Shown here: positions 1 through 7,518 of the stretch, piece by piece
Layout of the letters: each line of letters begins with the position of its first letter
Position numbering within the stretch: the stretch's first letter is position 1
From: Levilactobacillus huananensis
GTDB lineage: Bacteria > Bacillota > Bacilli > Lactobacillales > Lactobacillaceae
DNA length: 64,000 nucleotides
NCBI RefSeq assembly: GCF_003946145.1
Contig: NZ_RHOC01000011.1
Location: forward strand, 1 to 64,000
Reading direction: 5' to 3'
Notes under the pieces: model-generated
Told to the model about the DNA's origin: nothing
Database searches by the model: none
Seen by the model: only the letters and a program-made list of their open reading frames with translations
Made by a program: the position numbers and the translations under genes

Positions 1-84
1 TCCCATGCCGAACACGGAAGTTAAGCTTCAGCACGCTGATAGTAGTTGGGGGATCGCCCCCTGCGAGGATAGGACGTCGCTACG
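1..84 (+). rRNA. rrf: 5S ribosomal RNA, 3' part (5' end outside window)
   Basis: The window opens inside a 5S rRNA: the conserved stretch CCCATGCCGAACACGGAAG at 2-20 is diagnostic. The 3' end at about 84 is judged from the terminal-stem sequence GTCGCTACGC (75-84) and the start of a tRNA nine bases later. It marks the end of an rRNA operon that continues into the tRNA cluster. Confidence 0.93.
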
Positions 85-92
85 CGATCTTT

Positions 93-165
93 GGAGGATT
101 AGCTCAGTTGGGAGAGCGTCTGCCTTACAAGCAGAGGGTCACAGGTTCGAGCCCTGTATCCTCCA
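93..165 (+). tRNA. tRNA-Val(TAC)
   Basis: Full cloverleaf with acceptor GGAGGAT/ATCCTCC, anticodon loop CTTACAA and A73. First tRNA after the 5S. Neither this nor any other tRNA in the cluster encodes the CCA end. Confidence 0.96.
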
Positions 166-168
166 TTT

Positions 169-241
169 GAGCCGTTAGCTCAGTTGGTAGAGCATCTGAC
201 TTTTAATCAGAGGGTCGACAGTTCGAGCCTGTCACGGCTCA
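169..241 (+). tRNA. tRNA-Lys(TTT)
   Basis: Cloverleaf with acceptor GAGCCGT/ACGGCTC, anticodon loop CTTTTAA and A73. It lies three bases after tRNA-Val. Confidence 0.96.
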
Positions 242-287
242 TTCGTCTTCGGACGATGAGAAAATCTATATTCACGATACTGACTAT

Positions 288-360
288 GCCGACTTAGCTC
301 AGTTGGTAGAGCACCTGTCTTGTAAACAGGGGGTCGGAAGTTCGAATCTTCTAGTCGGCA
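288..360 (+). tRNA. tRNA-Thr(TGT)
   Basis: Cloverleaf with acceptor GCCGACT/AGTCGGC, anticodon loop CTTGTAA and discriminator A73. The discriminator does not fit the thrS T-box at 37010-37021, which has UGGA and would pair with U73. Confidence 0.96.
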
Positions 361-369
361 TTGATTTTT

Positions 370-441
370 GCGGAAGTAGTTCAGTGGTAGAACATCACCT
401 TGCCATGGTGGGGGTCGCGGGTTCGAATCCCGTCTTCCGCT
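370..441 (+). tRNA. tRNA-Gly(GCC)
   Basis: Cloverleaf with acceptor GCGGAAG/CTTCCGC, anticodon GCC and U73, the usual discriminator for glycine. Confidence 0.96.
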
Positions 442-482
442 TAGTACCGAAAGGTATTAAGCATCATTAAATTATGCTTTTT

Positions 483-556
483 GCACCCATAGCGCAATTG
501 GATAGAGTGTCTGACTACGAATCAGAAGGTTGTAGGTTCGACTCCTACTGGGTGCA
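483..556 (+). tRNA. tRNA-Arg(ACG)
   Basis: Cloverleaf with acceptor GCACCCA/TGGGTGC and anticodon loop CTACGAA. The ACG anticodon implies wobble A-to-I editing by TadA. Confidence 0.96.
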
Positions 557-562
557 TTTTAA

Positions 563-636
563 CGGGAAGTAGCTCAGCTTGGTAGAGCACCTGGTTTGGG
601 ACCAGGGGGTCGCAGGTTCGAATCCTGTCTTCCCGA
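563..636 (+). tRNA. tRNA-Pro(TGG)
   Basis: Cloverleaf with acceptor CGGGAAG/CTTCCCG, anticodon loop TTTGGGA and A73. Confidence 0.96.
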
Positions 637-664
637 TTAAATAAGAATATTTTATTTAACATTT

Positions 665-738
665 CGCGGTGTAGCTCAGCTGGCTAGAGCGTTCGGTTCA
701 TACCCGAGAGGTCGAGGGTTCGATCCCCCCCGCCGCGA
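665..738 (+). tRNA. tRNA-Met(CAT), elongator type
   Basis: Acceptor CGCGGTG/CGCCGCG pairs fully at 1:72, so this is not the initiator. The anticodon loop is TTCATAC. The T stem reads GAGGG against CCCCC, which leaves an A50-C64 mismatch. Confidence 0.9.
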
Positions 739-752
739 TTTGGACTTGGACT

Positions 753-826
753 GGACCTTTAGCTCAGTTGGTTAGAGCAAACGGCTCATAACCGTTCGGT
801 CGTAGGTTCGAGTCCTACAAGGTCCA
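753..826 (+). tRNA. tRNA(CAT), probably the lysidine-modified Ile2 species
   Basis: Cloverleaf with acceptor GGACCTT/AAGGTCC and a CAT anticodon. From memory it resembles the Bacillus tRNA-Ile whose C34 is changed to lysidine by TilS so that it reads AUA. The Ile2 identity is inferred; elongator Met is the alternative. Confidence 0.82.
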
Positions 827-857
827 TCACCAGTTGGATCATTGTACAGGTTTTTAT

Positions 858-947
858 GGAGGATTACCCAAGTCTGGCTGAAGGGAACGGTCTTGAAAAC
901 CGTCAGGTGGGTCAAACCACGCGAGAGTTCGAATCTCTCATCCTCCT
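858..947 (+). tRNA. tRNA-Ser(TGA)
   Basis: Long-variable-arm tRNA with acceptor GGAGGAT/ATCCTCC and anticodon loop CTTGAAA. The base after the acceptor stem is T, so U73; the tRNA-Ser(GCT) further down has the usual G73. Confidence 0.94.
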
Positions 948-957
948 TTCTTATTAT

Positions 958-1031
<74 letters not shown>

Positions 1032-1036
1032 TTTTT

Positions 1037-1110
1037 GGTTCGTTGGTCTAGTTGGTTAGGACGCCTCCCTGTCACGGAGGAGATCACGAGTTCGAGTCTC
1101 GTACGGACCG
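1037..1110 (+). tRNA. tRNA-Asp(GTC), copy 1
   Basis: Cloverleaf with acceptor GGTTCGT/ACGGACC, anticodon GTC and G73. It is identical to the copy at 1680-1753. Confidence 0.96.
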
Positions 1111-1160
1111 TTGTTATGCTCGTCAGCAGAGCGTAACAACCGTAATGCTAAATGGCAAAT

Positions 1161-1233
1161 GGCTCGGTAGCTCAGTCGGTAGAGCAATGGATTGAAGCTC
1201 CATGTGTCGGCGGTTCGATTCCGTCCCGCGCCA
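1161..1233 (+). tRNA. tRNA-Phe(GAA) with an acceptor mismatch
   Basis: Anticodon loop TTGAAGC (GAA, G37) and A73. The acceptor strands are GGCTCGG and CCGCGCC, which leaves T4 facing C69; the other six pairs are intact. Confidence 0.93.
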
Positions 1234-1254
1234 TTAAGGTAAAGCTCAATATAT

Positions 1255-1325
1255 GCGGGTGTAGTTTAGTGGTAAAACCACAGCCTTCCAAGCTGTTGTC
1301 GCGAGTTCGATTCTCGTCACCCGCT
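1255..1325 (+). tRNA. tRNA-Gly(TCC)
   Basis: Cloverleaf with acceptor GCGGGTG/CACCCGC, anticodon loop CTTCCAA and U73. Confidence 0.96.
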
Positions 1326-1331
1326 TTATAT

Positions 1332-1406
<75 letters not shown>

Positions 1407-1410
1407 TTAT

Positions 1411-1498
1411 GGAGAAGTACTCAAGTGGCTGAAGAGGTGCCCCTGCTAAGGGTATAGGTCGCGGAAGCGGCGCGAGAGTTCGAATCTCTCCTTCTCCG
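1411..1498 (+). tRNA. tRNA-Ser(GCT)
   Basis: Long-variable-arm tRNA with acceptor GGAGAAG/CTTCTCC, anticodon loop CTGCTAA and G73. Confidence 0.95.
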
Positions 1499-1507
1499 TT
1501 TAGTTAT

Positions 1508-1580
1508 GACCCGTTGGTCAAGTGGTTTAAGACACTGCCCTTTCACGGCAGTAACATGGGTTCGAATCCCGTACGGGTCA
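1508..1580 (+). tRNA. tRNA-Glu(TTC)
   Basis: Cloverleaf with acceptor GACCCGT/ACGGGTC, anticodon loop CTTTCAC and A73. Confidence 0.95.
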
Positions 1581-1600
1581 TTGTTACAACTTAATATTAT

Positions 1601-1674
<74 letters not shown>

Positions 1675-1679
1675 TCATT

Positions 1680-1753
1680 GGTTCGTTGGTCTAGTTGGTT
1701 AGGACGCCTCCCTGTCACGGAGGAGATCACGAGTTCGAGTCTCGTACGGACCG
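1680..1753 (+). tRNA. tRNA-Asp(GTC), copy 2
   Basis: Identical to 1037-1110. It is the last tRNA of the cluster and is followed by a terminator. Confidence 0.96.
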
Positions 1754-1762
1754 TCAGAGTAA

Positions 1763-1786
1763 GTCTTCCTTAGGGAAGGCTTTTTT
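1763..1786 (+). terminator. Terminator of the rRNA-tRNA operon
   Basis: Hairpin GTCTTCC/GGAAGGC with a TTAG loop, followed directly by six T. Confidence 0.88.
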
Positions 1787-1805
1787 GATTCTTGTAGAAA
1801 ATTAT

Positions 1806-1864
1806 AAAAGGTACCGTCGTTACGCCATGTCTAGAACAGCCACATGGCAATGACGGTACCTTTT
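1806..1864. terminator. Long, probably bidirectional terminator hairpin
   Basis: GGTACCGTC...GCCATGT pairs with ACATGGC...GACGGTACC, and the stem is flanked by AAAA on the left and TTTT on the right, so either strand ends in a T run. It separates the tRNA cluster from the minus-strand genes and probably ends the run beginning at 4251. Confidence 0.85.
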
Positions 1865-2396
1865 ATTGGTTAATTTTGAGGGCTTTTAAGACAACAGCGA
1901 CTTTTTCTGGAAGTGGTCGTTGACCATCAATGATCAGATCGGCACTTGCAGAGATATAGTGATCAAAATGGGTGAAGATAGGACGGGCATTGGTCAGATA
2001 AGTTTTGGCCCAATCAATGATGGCACTTGTCGGTTGATTTGAATAATCACGTACCAGTTGGCGGGCAAAGGCAATATCCAAGGGAGTTTTCAGATAAAAA
2101 GACCAGTCGATATAGGGAGTTAAGTCATTGTGACGTCTCCCAAATGGAAAATCAACAAGAATGTAGGCGTACCGGTGTAATAGAGGCTTCAAGTCGGCAA
2201 GTAGCGCACTAATGTCATATTGATTAACCGCACGCTCTATCGGTACTTGTAACGATGGTGCAGAAGATAAAGCATCAATGCTATAGTCATCGAATGAAAC
2301 AACACGGTTATCTGGAAGAACCCGACTCAGGGCTTTAATTAAGGTGGTTTTTCCCCCGGCCATTACGCCACTGATGACAATTACTTTACCGGTCAT
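1863..2396 (-). CDS. P-loop nucleoside kinase-like protein
   Basis: A 177-residue protein with a Walker A motif GVMAGGKT at residues 10-17 and a hydrophobic strand ending VDFPFG at 81-86, the arrangement of uridine-kinase-like P-loop kinases. No membrane segment or signal peptide is present. The start has GGAGG nine bases upstream. It is the last of three minus-strand genes, 17 bases after the DUF2075 gene, so probably co-transcribed. A small phosphoryl acceptor such as a nucleoside or sugar is likely, but the sequence does not identify it. Family confidence is good; substrate is unknown. Confidence 0.8.
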   Translation of the reverse strand: MTGKVIVISGVMAGGKTTLIKALSRVLPDNRVVSFDDYSIDALSSAPSLQVPIERAVNQYDISALLADLKPLLHRYAYILVDFPFGRRHNDLTPYIDWSFYLKTPLDIAFARQLVRDYSNQPTSAIIDWAKTYLTNARPIFTHFDHYISASADLIIDGQRPLPEKVAVVLKALKINQ

Positions 2397-2413
2397 GGGC
2401 TAATGCCTCCTTC

Positions 2414-3673
2414 CTAGTTGTTGAGACTTTGATTTAAAAATGAACGTAACCGTTGATCGTGGGCAAAGAGATACAGGCCTTTAACGCCACGTTTCATGAG
2501 GACGTTAACCGTATTTAAGAGGAGTTGCTTCTTGGCTGCCAGAACTTCCTGGGGGTCATTCAGATCATCCCGATGTTTAAAAGTTTCCACGTCGGTATTG
2601 CGATCCAGATTGACCACCAGATGGTTGTCGGCATCTAGGCTGAGCGTGGGACCAATGATGACGCCCACGTAATTCAAATCAAACCCCTGACAGGTATAGA
2701 TAGATCCGACTTCATCAATAGTCTCAGGTAGTTCTGCCCATGGGGTACTGGTGTAATTGTACTGGTCCCAAGGCAGGTGGAAGCGACCTTCTGTGATGTA
2801 GTGTTTTCCACCATCTAATGTAGAAGGGTAACCCGACGTGGCGACGACACGTGAGAGGCCAACCGACTGGTTCTTTTGAACAATGGTTTGTCGCATGTCC
2901 TCGGCATCGTCAAACACGCGTAGGTCATAGTGGTCACCGGCTGATTTTGGCAGGCGGCGAATCCGGGCGTGAGTAAAGTCGTTGATCCATTGGACCAGCT
3001 CGTCACTGGCCTGCATTCGGAATTGATGGGTCAGTCGATAGCTCTTATGGGTAAAGGGAGACAGTAGATGCTGCAAGCGGGCCTCTGTCCAATAACTCTT
3101 AAATCGTAAAACCTGGGTCTCGTCGAAAACTAAGATGATGACCTTGGCATGGGCCAGCAGTGATTTTAAATGGTTTTGACCATAAAAATTATTATAATGG
3201 TCGGCCTGCGACAATAGCAGGTGAGCTTCGTCAACGATGAGAATGTCCGGATGGATCTTACCTGCTTCAGCCTGATTAATGAGCGAGGTAGGCCGTTGAA
3301 AGTCTTTCTTAAAGAGGTGCGACCGGTTGCCAGCAATTTGGCGGTAAACCTTCAATATTTCTGGATGATTGACGAGAAAGTAGTTCTCTGTATGGGCAAA
3401 GACACTTTCTGACGCTGTCCGTGAAGCCGTCTGTAAGCGATCGAACAGGTGTGACAGGACGACGCTTTTTCCGGTTCCAGCGTCACCAAAAATGGTAAAG
3501 ACAGCCGGTCTTGGATCGTTTAGATGAGCGCCAGTAAAGTCTAGAATTTGTTGGACCAGCCCAGCCTGTTCCGTGGTTAAGGGAACGGTGGGGGCGATCT
3601 TGGTTACTGCGGCATTAGAGGTTACTTGATTCAAAAGATGTGGCCAGCTTTCTATAAAAAGATATAGGCCCAT
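2414..3673 (-). CDS. DUF2075 family ATPase (helicase-like)
   Basis: The 419-residue product has Walker A GDAGTGKS at 63-70 and Walker B IVDEAH at 146-151, then a VFDETQ motif near 180, QFRM near 215, and a C-terminal TCQGFDL segment of the kind seen in superfamily 1 helicase motif V. This pattern matches the DUF2075 (COG3410) family. Its role is not established; relatives occur alone or fused to nuclease domains. The ATG at 3673 has only a weak ribosome binding site. It lies between an unrecognised gene (45-base gap) and the kinase-like gene (17-base gap), which suggests one transcript. Confidence 0.85.
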   Translation of the reverse strand: MGLYLFIESWPHLLNQVTSNAAVTKIAPTVPLTTEQAGLVQQILDFTGAHLNDPRPAVFTIFGDAGTGKSVVLSHLFDRLQTASRTASESVFAHTENYFLVNHPEILKVYRQIAGNRSHLFKKDFQRPTSLINQAEAGKIHPDILIVDEAHLLLSQADHYNNFYGQNHLKSLLAHAKVIILVFDETQVLRFKSYWTEARLQHLLSPFTHKSYRLTHQFRMQASDELVQWINDFTHARIRRLPKSAGDHYDLRVFDDAEDMRQTIVQKNQSVGLSRVVATSGYPSTLDGGKHYITEGRFHLPWDQYNYTSTPWAELPETIDEVGSIYTCQGFDLNYVGVIIGPTLSLDADNHLVVNLDRNTDVETFKHRDDLNDPQEVLAAKKQLLLNTVNVLMKRGVKGLYLFAHDQRLRSFLNQSLNN

Positions 3674-3717
3674 TGTAACGCGAATTTCTGGTAAAAGAAA
3701 AGACCCATCAGTGGATC

Positions 3718-4251
3718 TCAGGGCGTGACTGGCGGCTGTTCATCAGTGTCGTCATCGTCCTCCTCAGGAGGGGCGATCCGATAGGTGGCTGCATGAGAAC
3801 TTACTGCCCGTTGGGTGAACTTTGAAATGGCATGGAATCGATAGGAATGCCGCCAAAGCGCATAGCCTAGGCTGTCGTCCCAGATGGTCAGTACGACATA
3901 TTCACCAGCAATTCGGTCTTTTTGCAAGACCAAAATAGCTTGCATACTTACAGGTAACGTCTCACGGACCAATCGGTCGAGATGATCCTCGAAAATTTTG
4001 GCGTCATCGGGGTCGAAGGTGAAGTAAAGAAAATGATAAAAACCTTGCCAGTCAGTCTCACCATGACTGAACAAGACCCGGTAGCTGAGACGGCTAGAAA
4101 AGATGGTTGGGTGATCGGAGACATCGACCAATTGCAGACCCGCCGGATCGGTGGTATCCGCCAGTAAAACGAATGACCGATCCGGATGCTTAGAAATGAG
4201 TTGTTCAAGTAGATAACGACTGCCGAAAGTGACAGCAAGTTGGGTTAACAT
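3718..4251 (-). CDS. Unrecognised protein, possible ABM-like alpha/beta barrel
   Basis: A 177-residue soluble protein with an acidic, proline-rich tail (EEDDDDTDEQPP). The start at 4251 is chosen because AAGGAGG lies eight bases upstream; a longer frame back to 4413 would run into the divergent gene at 4374. The middle (around SHGETDWQGFYHF and the following residues) loosely recalls antibiotic biosynthesis monooxygenase or heme-monooxygenase-like dimeric barrels, but no diagnostic residue can be seen. It is the first gene of the minus-strand run with the DUF2075 ATPase. Confidence 0.7.
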   Translation of the reverse strand: MLTQLAVTFGSRYLLEQLISKHPDRSFVLLADTTDPAGLQLVDVSDHPTIFSSRLSYRVLFSHGETDWQGFYHFLYFTFDPDDAKIFEDHLDRLVRETLPVSMQAILVLQKDRIAGEYVVLTIWDDSLGYALWRHSYRFHAISKFTQRAVSSHAATYRIAPPEEDDDDTDEQPPVTP

Positions 4252-4373
4252 ATTTCTAGCCTCCTTAGGAACCTTTACCCCATTATAGGTGATCCAAGAG
4301 CAAAGCAAAATATTTACACTTAACAGGTCACGCGCTAAACTGAACTTAAGTGACAAGATGAGAGGATGATTGG

Positions 4374-5114
4374 ATGAAGTTAACGGTTTTAGGGTGTTAC
4401 GGTGGATACCCATACAATGGGGTGGGTACCAGTAGCTACCTCATCACAAGTGGAAAGTATCACCTATTACTGGATTGTGGGAGTGGTGCTTTGTTGGCCT
4501 TACAGAAAGTATTGAGTCCTTTACAGCTCAATGCGGTACTTCTGACGCACTACCATCATGACCACACGGCTGATGTCGGGGTTCTTCAATATGAATGGCA
4601 ATTGGGCACTGAGCCTAAGGCGGAGTCAATTCTACCAATTTATGGGCATACTGCCGATCCATTGAATTTTGGGAGTCTGACCTGGCCTCAAGCTACTGAG
4701 GGGCGAGCCTATGATCCAAGCCAAACATTGAAACTTGGACCACTCGACATTGATTTTCTACCGACGCATCATCCAGTGCCAGCATATGCGCCACGGATTA
4801 CCGAACGGGCGACTGGCCAAACGCTGGCCTTTACGGCGGACACGGCCTATTTTGATGAGTTAATCGACTGGGCTAAGGATGCAGATGTCTTGCTAGCGGA
4901 TACTAACTTCTATGCTGATCACCAGGGGACGGCCTGGCATCTCACTTCGACGCAGTCCGGTCACTTGGCCCAGGCGGCTCAAGTGAAGCAGTTATTACTC
5001 ACTCACCTGCCACAGGTCGGCGATTGGTCACAACTAACGGCCGAAGCACAACAGGCCGCGGGACAAGACTTACCGGTGGCGACGGTCGTGGTTGGAAAAA
5101 CATACGAAATCTAA
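4374..5114 (+). CDS. Metallo-beta-lactamase fold hydrolase (YhfI-like)
   Basis: The 246-residue protein starts with the MBL-fold beta strand and carries the metal motif HYHHDH at 59-64, with further likely ligands in LPTHH (about 140), TADTAY (about 161) and LLLTHLP (about 213). The layout resembles the RNase Z-like YhfI subgroup of B. subtilis; such proteins bind two zinc ions and cleave phosphodiesters or related esters, but the substrate is unknown. The ATG has AGAGG eight bases upstream. It diverges from the minus-strand run and ends before an A/T-rich inverted repeat. Confidence 0.85.
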   Translation: MKLTVLGCYGGYPYNGVGTSSYLITSGKYHLLLDCGSGALLALQKVLSPLQLNAVLLTHYHHDHTADVGVLQYEWQLGTEPKAESILPIYGHTADPLNFGSLTWPQATEGRAYDPSQTLKLGPLDIDFLPTHHPVPAYAPRITERATGQTLAFTADTAYFDELIDWAKDADVLLADTNFYADHQGTAWHLTSTQSGHLAQAAQVKQLLLTHLPQVGDWSQLTAEAQQAAGQDLPVATVVVGKTYEI

Positions 5115-5191
5115 TTGTAAGTATTCGTTGAATGTAAATTGCTTAATCGACAATTACTGACTAATCGATTTATATTGGTCATCATCGTGGC

Positions 5192-5229
5192 AATAAATAA
5201 ACAATCCGATAGATACTGTTTATTTATTA
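5192..5229 (+). terminator. A/T-rich inverted repeat, possible terminator
   Basis: AATAAATAAACA pairs with TGTTTATTTATT across a 13-base loop. The stem is A/T only apart from one pair and has no clean T tail, so termination is plausible but weak. Confidence 0.45.
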
Positions 5230-5244
5230 TTTACTTGGATTCTC

Positions 5245-5272
5245 TTTCAATTTTTACAAAAACCGGTATAAT
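5245..5272 (+). promoter_or_regulatory. Candidate spxA promoter
   Basis: A consensus TATAAT lies at 5267-5272, about 40 bases before the spxA start. The -35 match TTTCAA (5245-5250) is 16 bases upstream and only moderate. Confidence 0.55.
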
Positions 5273-5314
5273 GTATTTATAAAATCATTCATACCACGTG
5301 AGGGGGAAACGATC

Positions 5315-5731
5315 ATGACAGTCACGCTTTATACAACACCAAGTTGCACGTCCTGCCGTAAGGCACGTCTGTGGTTCGAGGATCATGGGATTGCGTATCG
5401 GGAACAGAATATTTTTGCTGAACCTTTGACGGTTGCAGATGTAAAAAATATTTTGCGATTGACAGAGGATGGGACCGAGGAGATCGTTTCCAAACGATCA
5501 CGGGTCTATCAAGAGTTGAATATCGATCTAGATGATCTGCCGCTGCGTGAGCTCTACGATCTGATCTGTCAAAACCCAGGAATTTTGCGGCGGCCGATCA
5601 TGATTGATGATAAACGCCTTCAAGTTGGGTATAACGAGGAAGAGATTCGCCGGTTTTTACCCCGACAGGTTCGGGAATTAGAACTTCAACGGGCCCAACG
5701 ACTGGTAAACGAAACGAATAAGGTTAATTAG
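5315..5731 (+). CDS. spxA: Transcriptional regulator Spx
   Basis: A 138-residue thioredoxin-fold protein of the ArsC/Spx family with the redox CxxC motif CTSC at 11-14 and the conserved GILRRPI segment near 88. Spx binds the alpha C-terminal domain of RNA polymerase and redirects transcription under disulfide stress; it is degraded by ClpXP. The ATG follows GAGGGGG. It is monocistronic, with its own promoter and terminator, and sits directly before mecA, whose product in Bacillus affects the same proteolytic network. Confidence 0.95.
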   Translation: MTVTLYTTPSCTSCRKARLWFEDHGIAYREQNIFAEPLTVADVKNILRLTEDGTEEIVSKRSRVYQELNIDLDDLPLRELYDLICQNPGILRRPIMIDDKRLQVGYNEEEIRRFLPRQVRELELQRAQRLVNETNKVN

Positions 5732-5739
5732 TTGCATCT

Positions 5740-5782
5740 AACCAGATTTGTGAGAAAATAAGTCTTGCAGTCTGGTTTTTTT
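5740..5782 (+). terminator. spxA terminator
   Basis: AACCAGA pairs with TCTGGTT across a long loop, followed by a T run. Confidence 0.75.
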
Positions 5783-5868
5783 GTTGTGATTACTTTACAA
5801 GTAAAATAAAATGGCTAGAATGAGTATCAAGGACGATCCCCAAACCCACGAGAAAGGGGTGTTATTCA

Positions 5869-6591
5869 ATGGAAATGGAACGTATTAACGAAAACACGAT
5901 CCGCGTCGTCATTGGTAACGATGATCTCAGCGAACGCGGCATTACCGTCTTGGATCTTCTGGGTAACCATAAGCAGATCGAAGGCTTCTTCTACAGTATC
6001 TTGGAAGAGGTCGACGTCGACCATCAATTCCAAGATAACGATGCCGTGACCTTCCAAGTTTTACCCAACCGGAATGGTCTCGAACTCTTTATCAGTAAGA
6101 ATGTCGATGACGACAGTGCGACTGACACAACCGTGACAGATGCGAGTGTTGACGGGCAACACCCCGATCAGGTGTCAGATCAGTTGAAAGCTCACCTCCT
6201 TGAAAAGGATGGACAGAAAGATTTCTTCTCCAACTTTAAATCTGCGACCGGTAACACCAATGATATTGAAGATTATTTAGATGATGATGGTCAACCGACC
6301 ACGACTCGCGTCGTCCGGCTACCAACATTTGAGGATATGATTAGCTTGGCACGGGTTCTTCATTTGGAGAACGCAGCGTCCAATCTCTATCGTTATAAGA
6401 ACGCTTATTACTTGGAATTAATTTTCTTTGTTAATGAATCTTCACGCGAATCAATCAAGGATGAATTGGCTGTTGCCTACGAATACGGTGATAGCACTAA
6501 GGTTGCACCGGATGTTCTGGCTGAGCATGGCCAGTTAATTATGGAACATTCGGCACTAGAGCTAACCCGGTACCATTTTTTGAGTGATTAG
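5869..6591 (+). CDS. mecA: Adaptor protein MecA
   Basis: The 240-residue protein has the MecA N-terminal domain (MEMERINENTIRV, residues 1-13), an acidic variable linker around 90-145, and the C-terminal ClpC-binding domain with FEDMI and the RYHFLSD end. MecA delivers substrates to the ClpCP protease and stimulates ClpC oligomerisation. The ATG follows GAAAGGGG. It is followed by a terminator and so appears to be a single-gene unit. Confidence 0.95.
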   Translation: MEMERINENTIRVVIGNDDLSERGITVLDLLGNHKQIEGFFYSILEEVDVDHQFQDNDAVTFQVLPNRNGLELFISKNVDDDSATDTTVTDASVDGQHPDQVSDQLKAHLLEKDGQKDFFSNFKSATGNTNDIEDYLDDDGQPTTTRVVRLPTFEDMISLARVLHLENAASNLYRYKNAYYLELIFFVNESSRESIKDELAVAYEYGDSTKVAPDVLAEHGQLIMEHSALELTRYHFLSD

Positions 6592-6611
6592 TCGAATGAA
6601 AGAGGACATCA

Positions 6612-6650
6612 AGGACGCCGGTGGTTTCACGACCGTGGCGCCCTTTTTTT
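6612..6650 (+). terminator. mecA terminator
   Basis: G/C-rich hairpin, GGACGCCGGTGG against CCGTGGCGCCC with small irregularities, then seven T. Confidence 0.85.
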
Positions 6651-6705
6651 ATGGTTAAGGCTGTGCATGGTCTTGGCCTGTGTGTGTTGATTTGAAAGGA
6701 TAAAA

Positions 6706-7518
6706 ATGACCTTACAACAATTAGAAGGGGTATTGCTTGCCCTAACAGCAGTGATGGCAGGGGCTGTCGTTTTAACCATCGCTATTTATTACTGGTACTC
6801 CCGTAAGAACAGCAACAATTATCTGGAGAATGATGAATTTGAGTTGCGCTATTTCATTCAAAAGCAGGTGGACTATCAAGGAAAAGTTACCGGATATGAG
6901 TGTCTGTTACGGCAACACAATGCAGATGGTTCCTGGACGTTGCCCAAACAACTGGATTCATTGCCCTTACAGCGGGTGGTCTTTCTTCTAGAGGATACCT
7001 TCAAGGCGCTACCGGAGGATCCCATCACGCTGTCGATTAATTTAGAGTACGATCAAATTACGAGTCCCGACTTCCACTACTTTGTTCGCTGGGCTATCTC
7101 CAAGATTACCCCAATGAAATTGTCTGTAGAATACACACCAGATCGACACAAACATCGTCTGAATCGTCGGCTTTTTCGTCGTCGGATTCGCGAAGCACGG
7201 CGGTATGGGATGACCTTTGGGATCGATAATGTGGGGTCTTCACTGAGCAATCTGAAGAGTATTGAGTGGATTTTACCAGAGGTGGATTCACTGAAGTGTT
7301 CGATGCGCAGTTTTCGCAAGGAAGATCCCAACGAGTGGTTAGATCTCAATCTTCAGTTCTGGAACCGACTGGACCAGCGTAATCATATCGAGCTGATCCT
7401 GATGGGTATTGAGAATGAACAGGATCAACAGTTGGCCGAACAATTACAGATTCGGACGCGACAAGGTTATCTCTTTGGTCGACCGAGTAATCCGCAGGAA
7501 GGAACGGAGACAAAATGA
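6706..7518 (+). CDS. Membrane-anchored degenerate EAL-domain protein
   Basis: One N-terminal transmembrane helix (about 8-30) precedes a cytoplasmic EAL-type domain (about 45-262). Signature positions are the EAL motif as E65-C-L67, N112 in INLE, E142 in VEYT, the DDFG motif changed to D174-N-V-G, K197, E236, and the end motif QGYLFGRP (253-260). EAL domains bind or hydrolyse cyclic di-GMP; the D-to-N change and altered loop 6 suggest a receptor rather than a strong phosphodiesterase (inference). It is the first gene of an operon with a two-helix membrane protein (ATGA overlap) and a glycosyltransferase. No GGDEF protein is in the window. Confidence 0.88.
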   Translation: MTLQQLEGVLLALTAVMAGAVVLTIAIYYWYSRKNSNNYLENDEFELRYFIQKQVDYQGKVTGYECLLRQHNADGSWTLPKQLDSLPLQRVVFLLEDTFKALPEDPITLSINLEYDQITSPDFHYFVRWAISKITPMKLSVEYTPDRHKHRLNRRLFRRRIREARRYGMTFGIDNVGSSLSNLKSIEWILPEVDSLKCSMRSFRKEDPNEWLDLNLQFWNRLDQRNHIELILMGIENEQDQQLAEQLQIRTRQGYLFGRPSNPQEGTETK

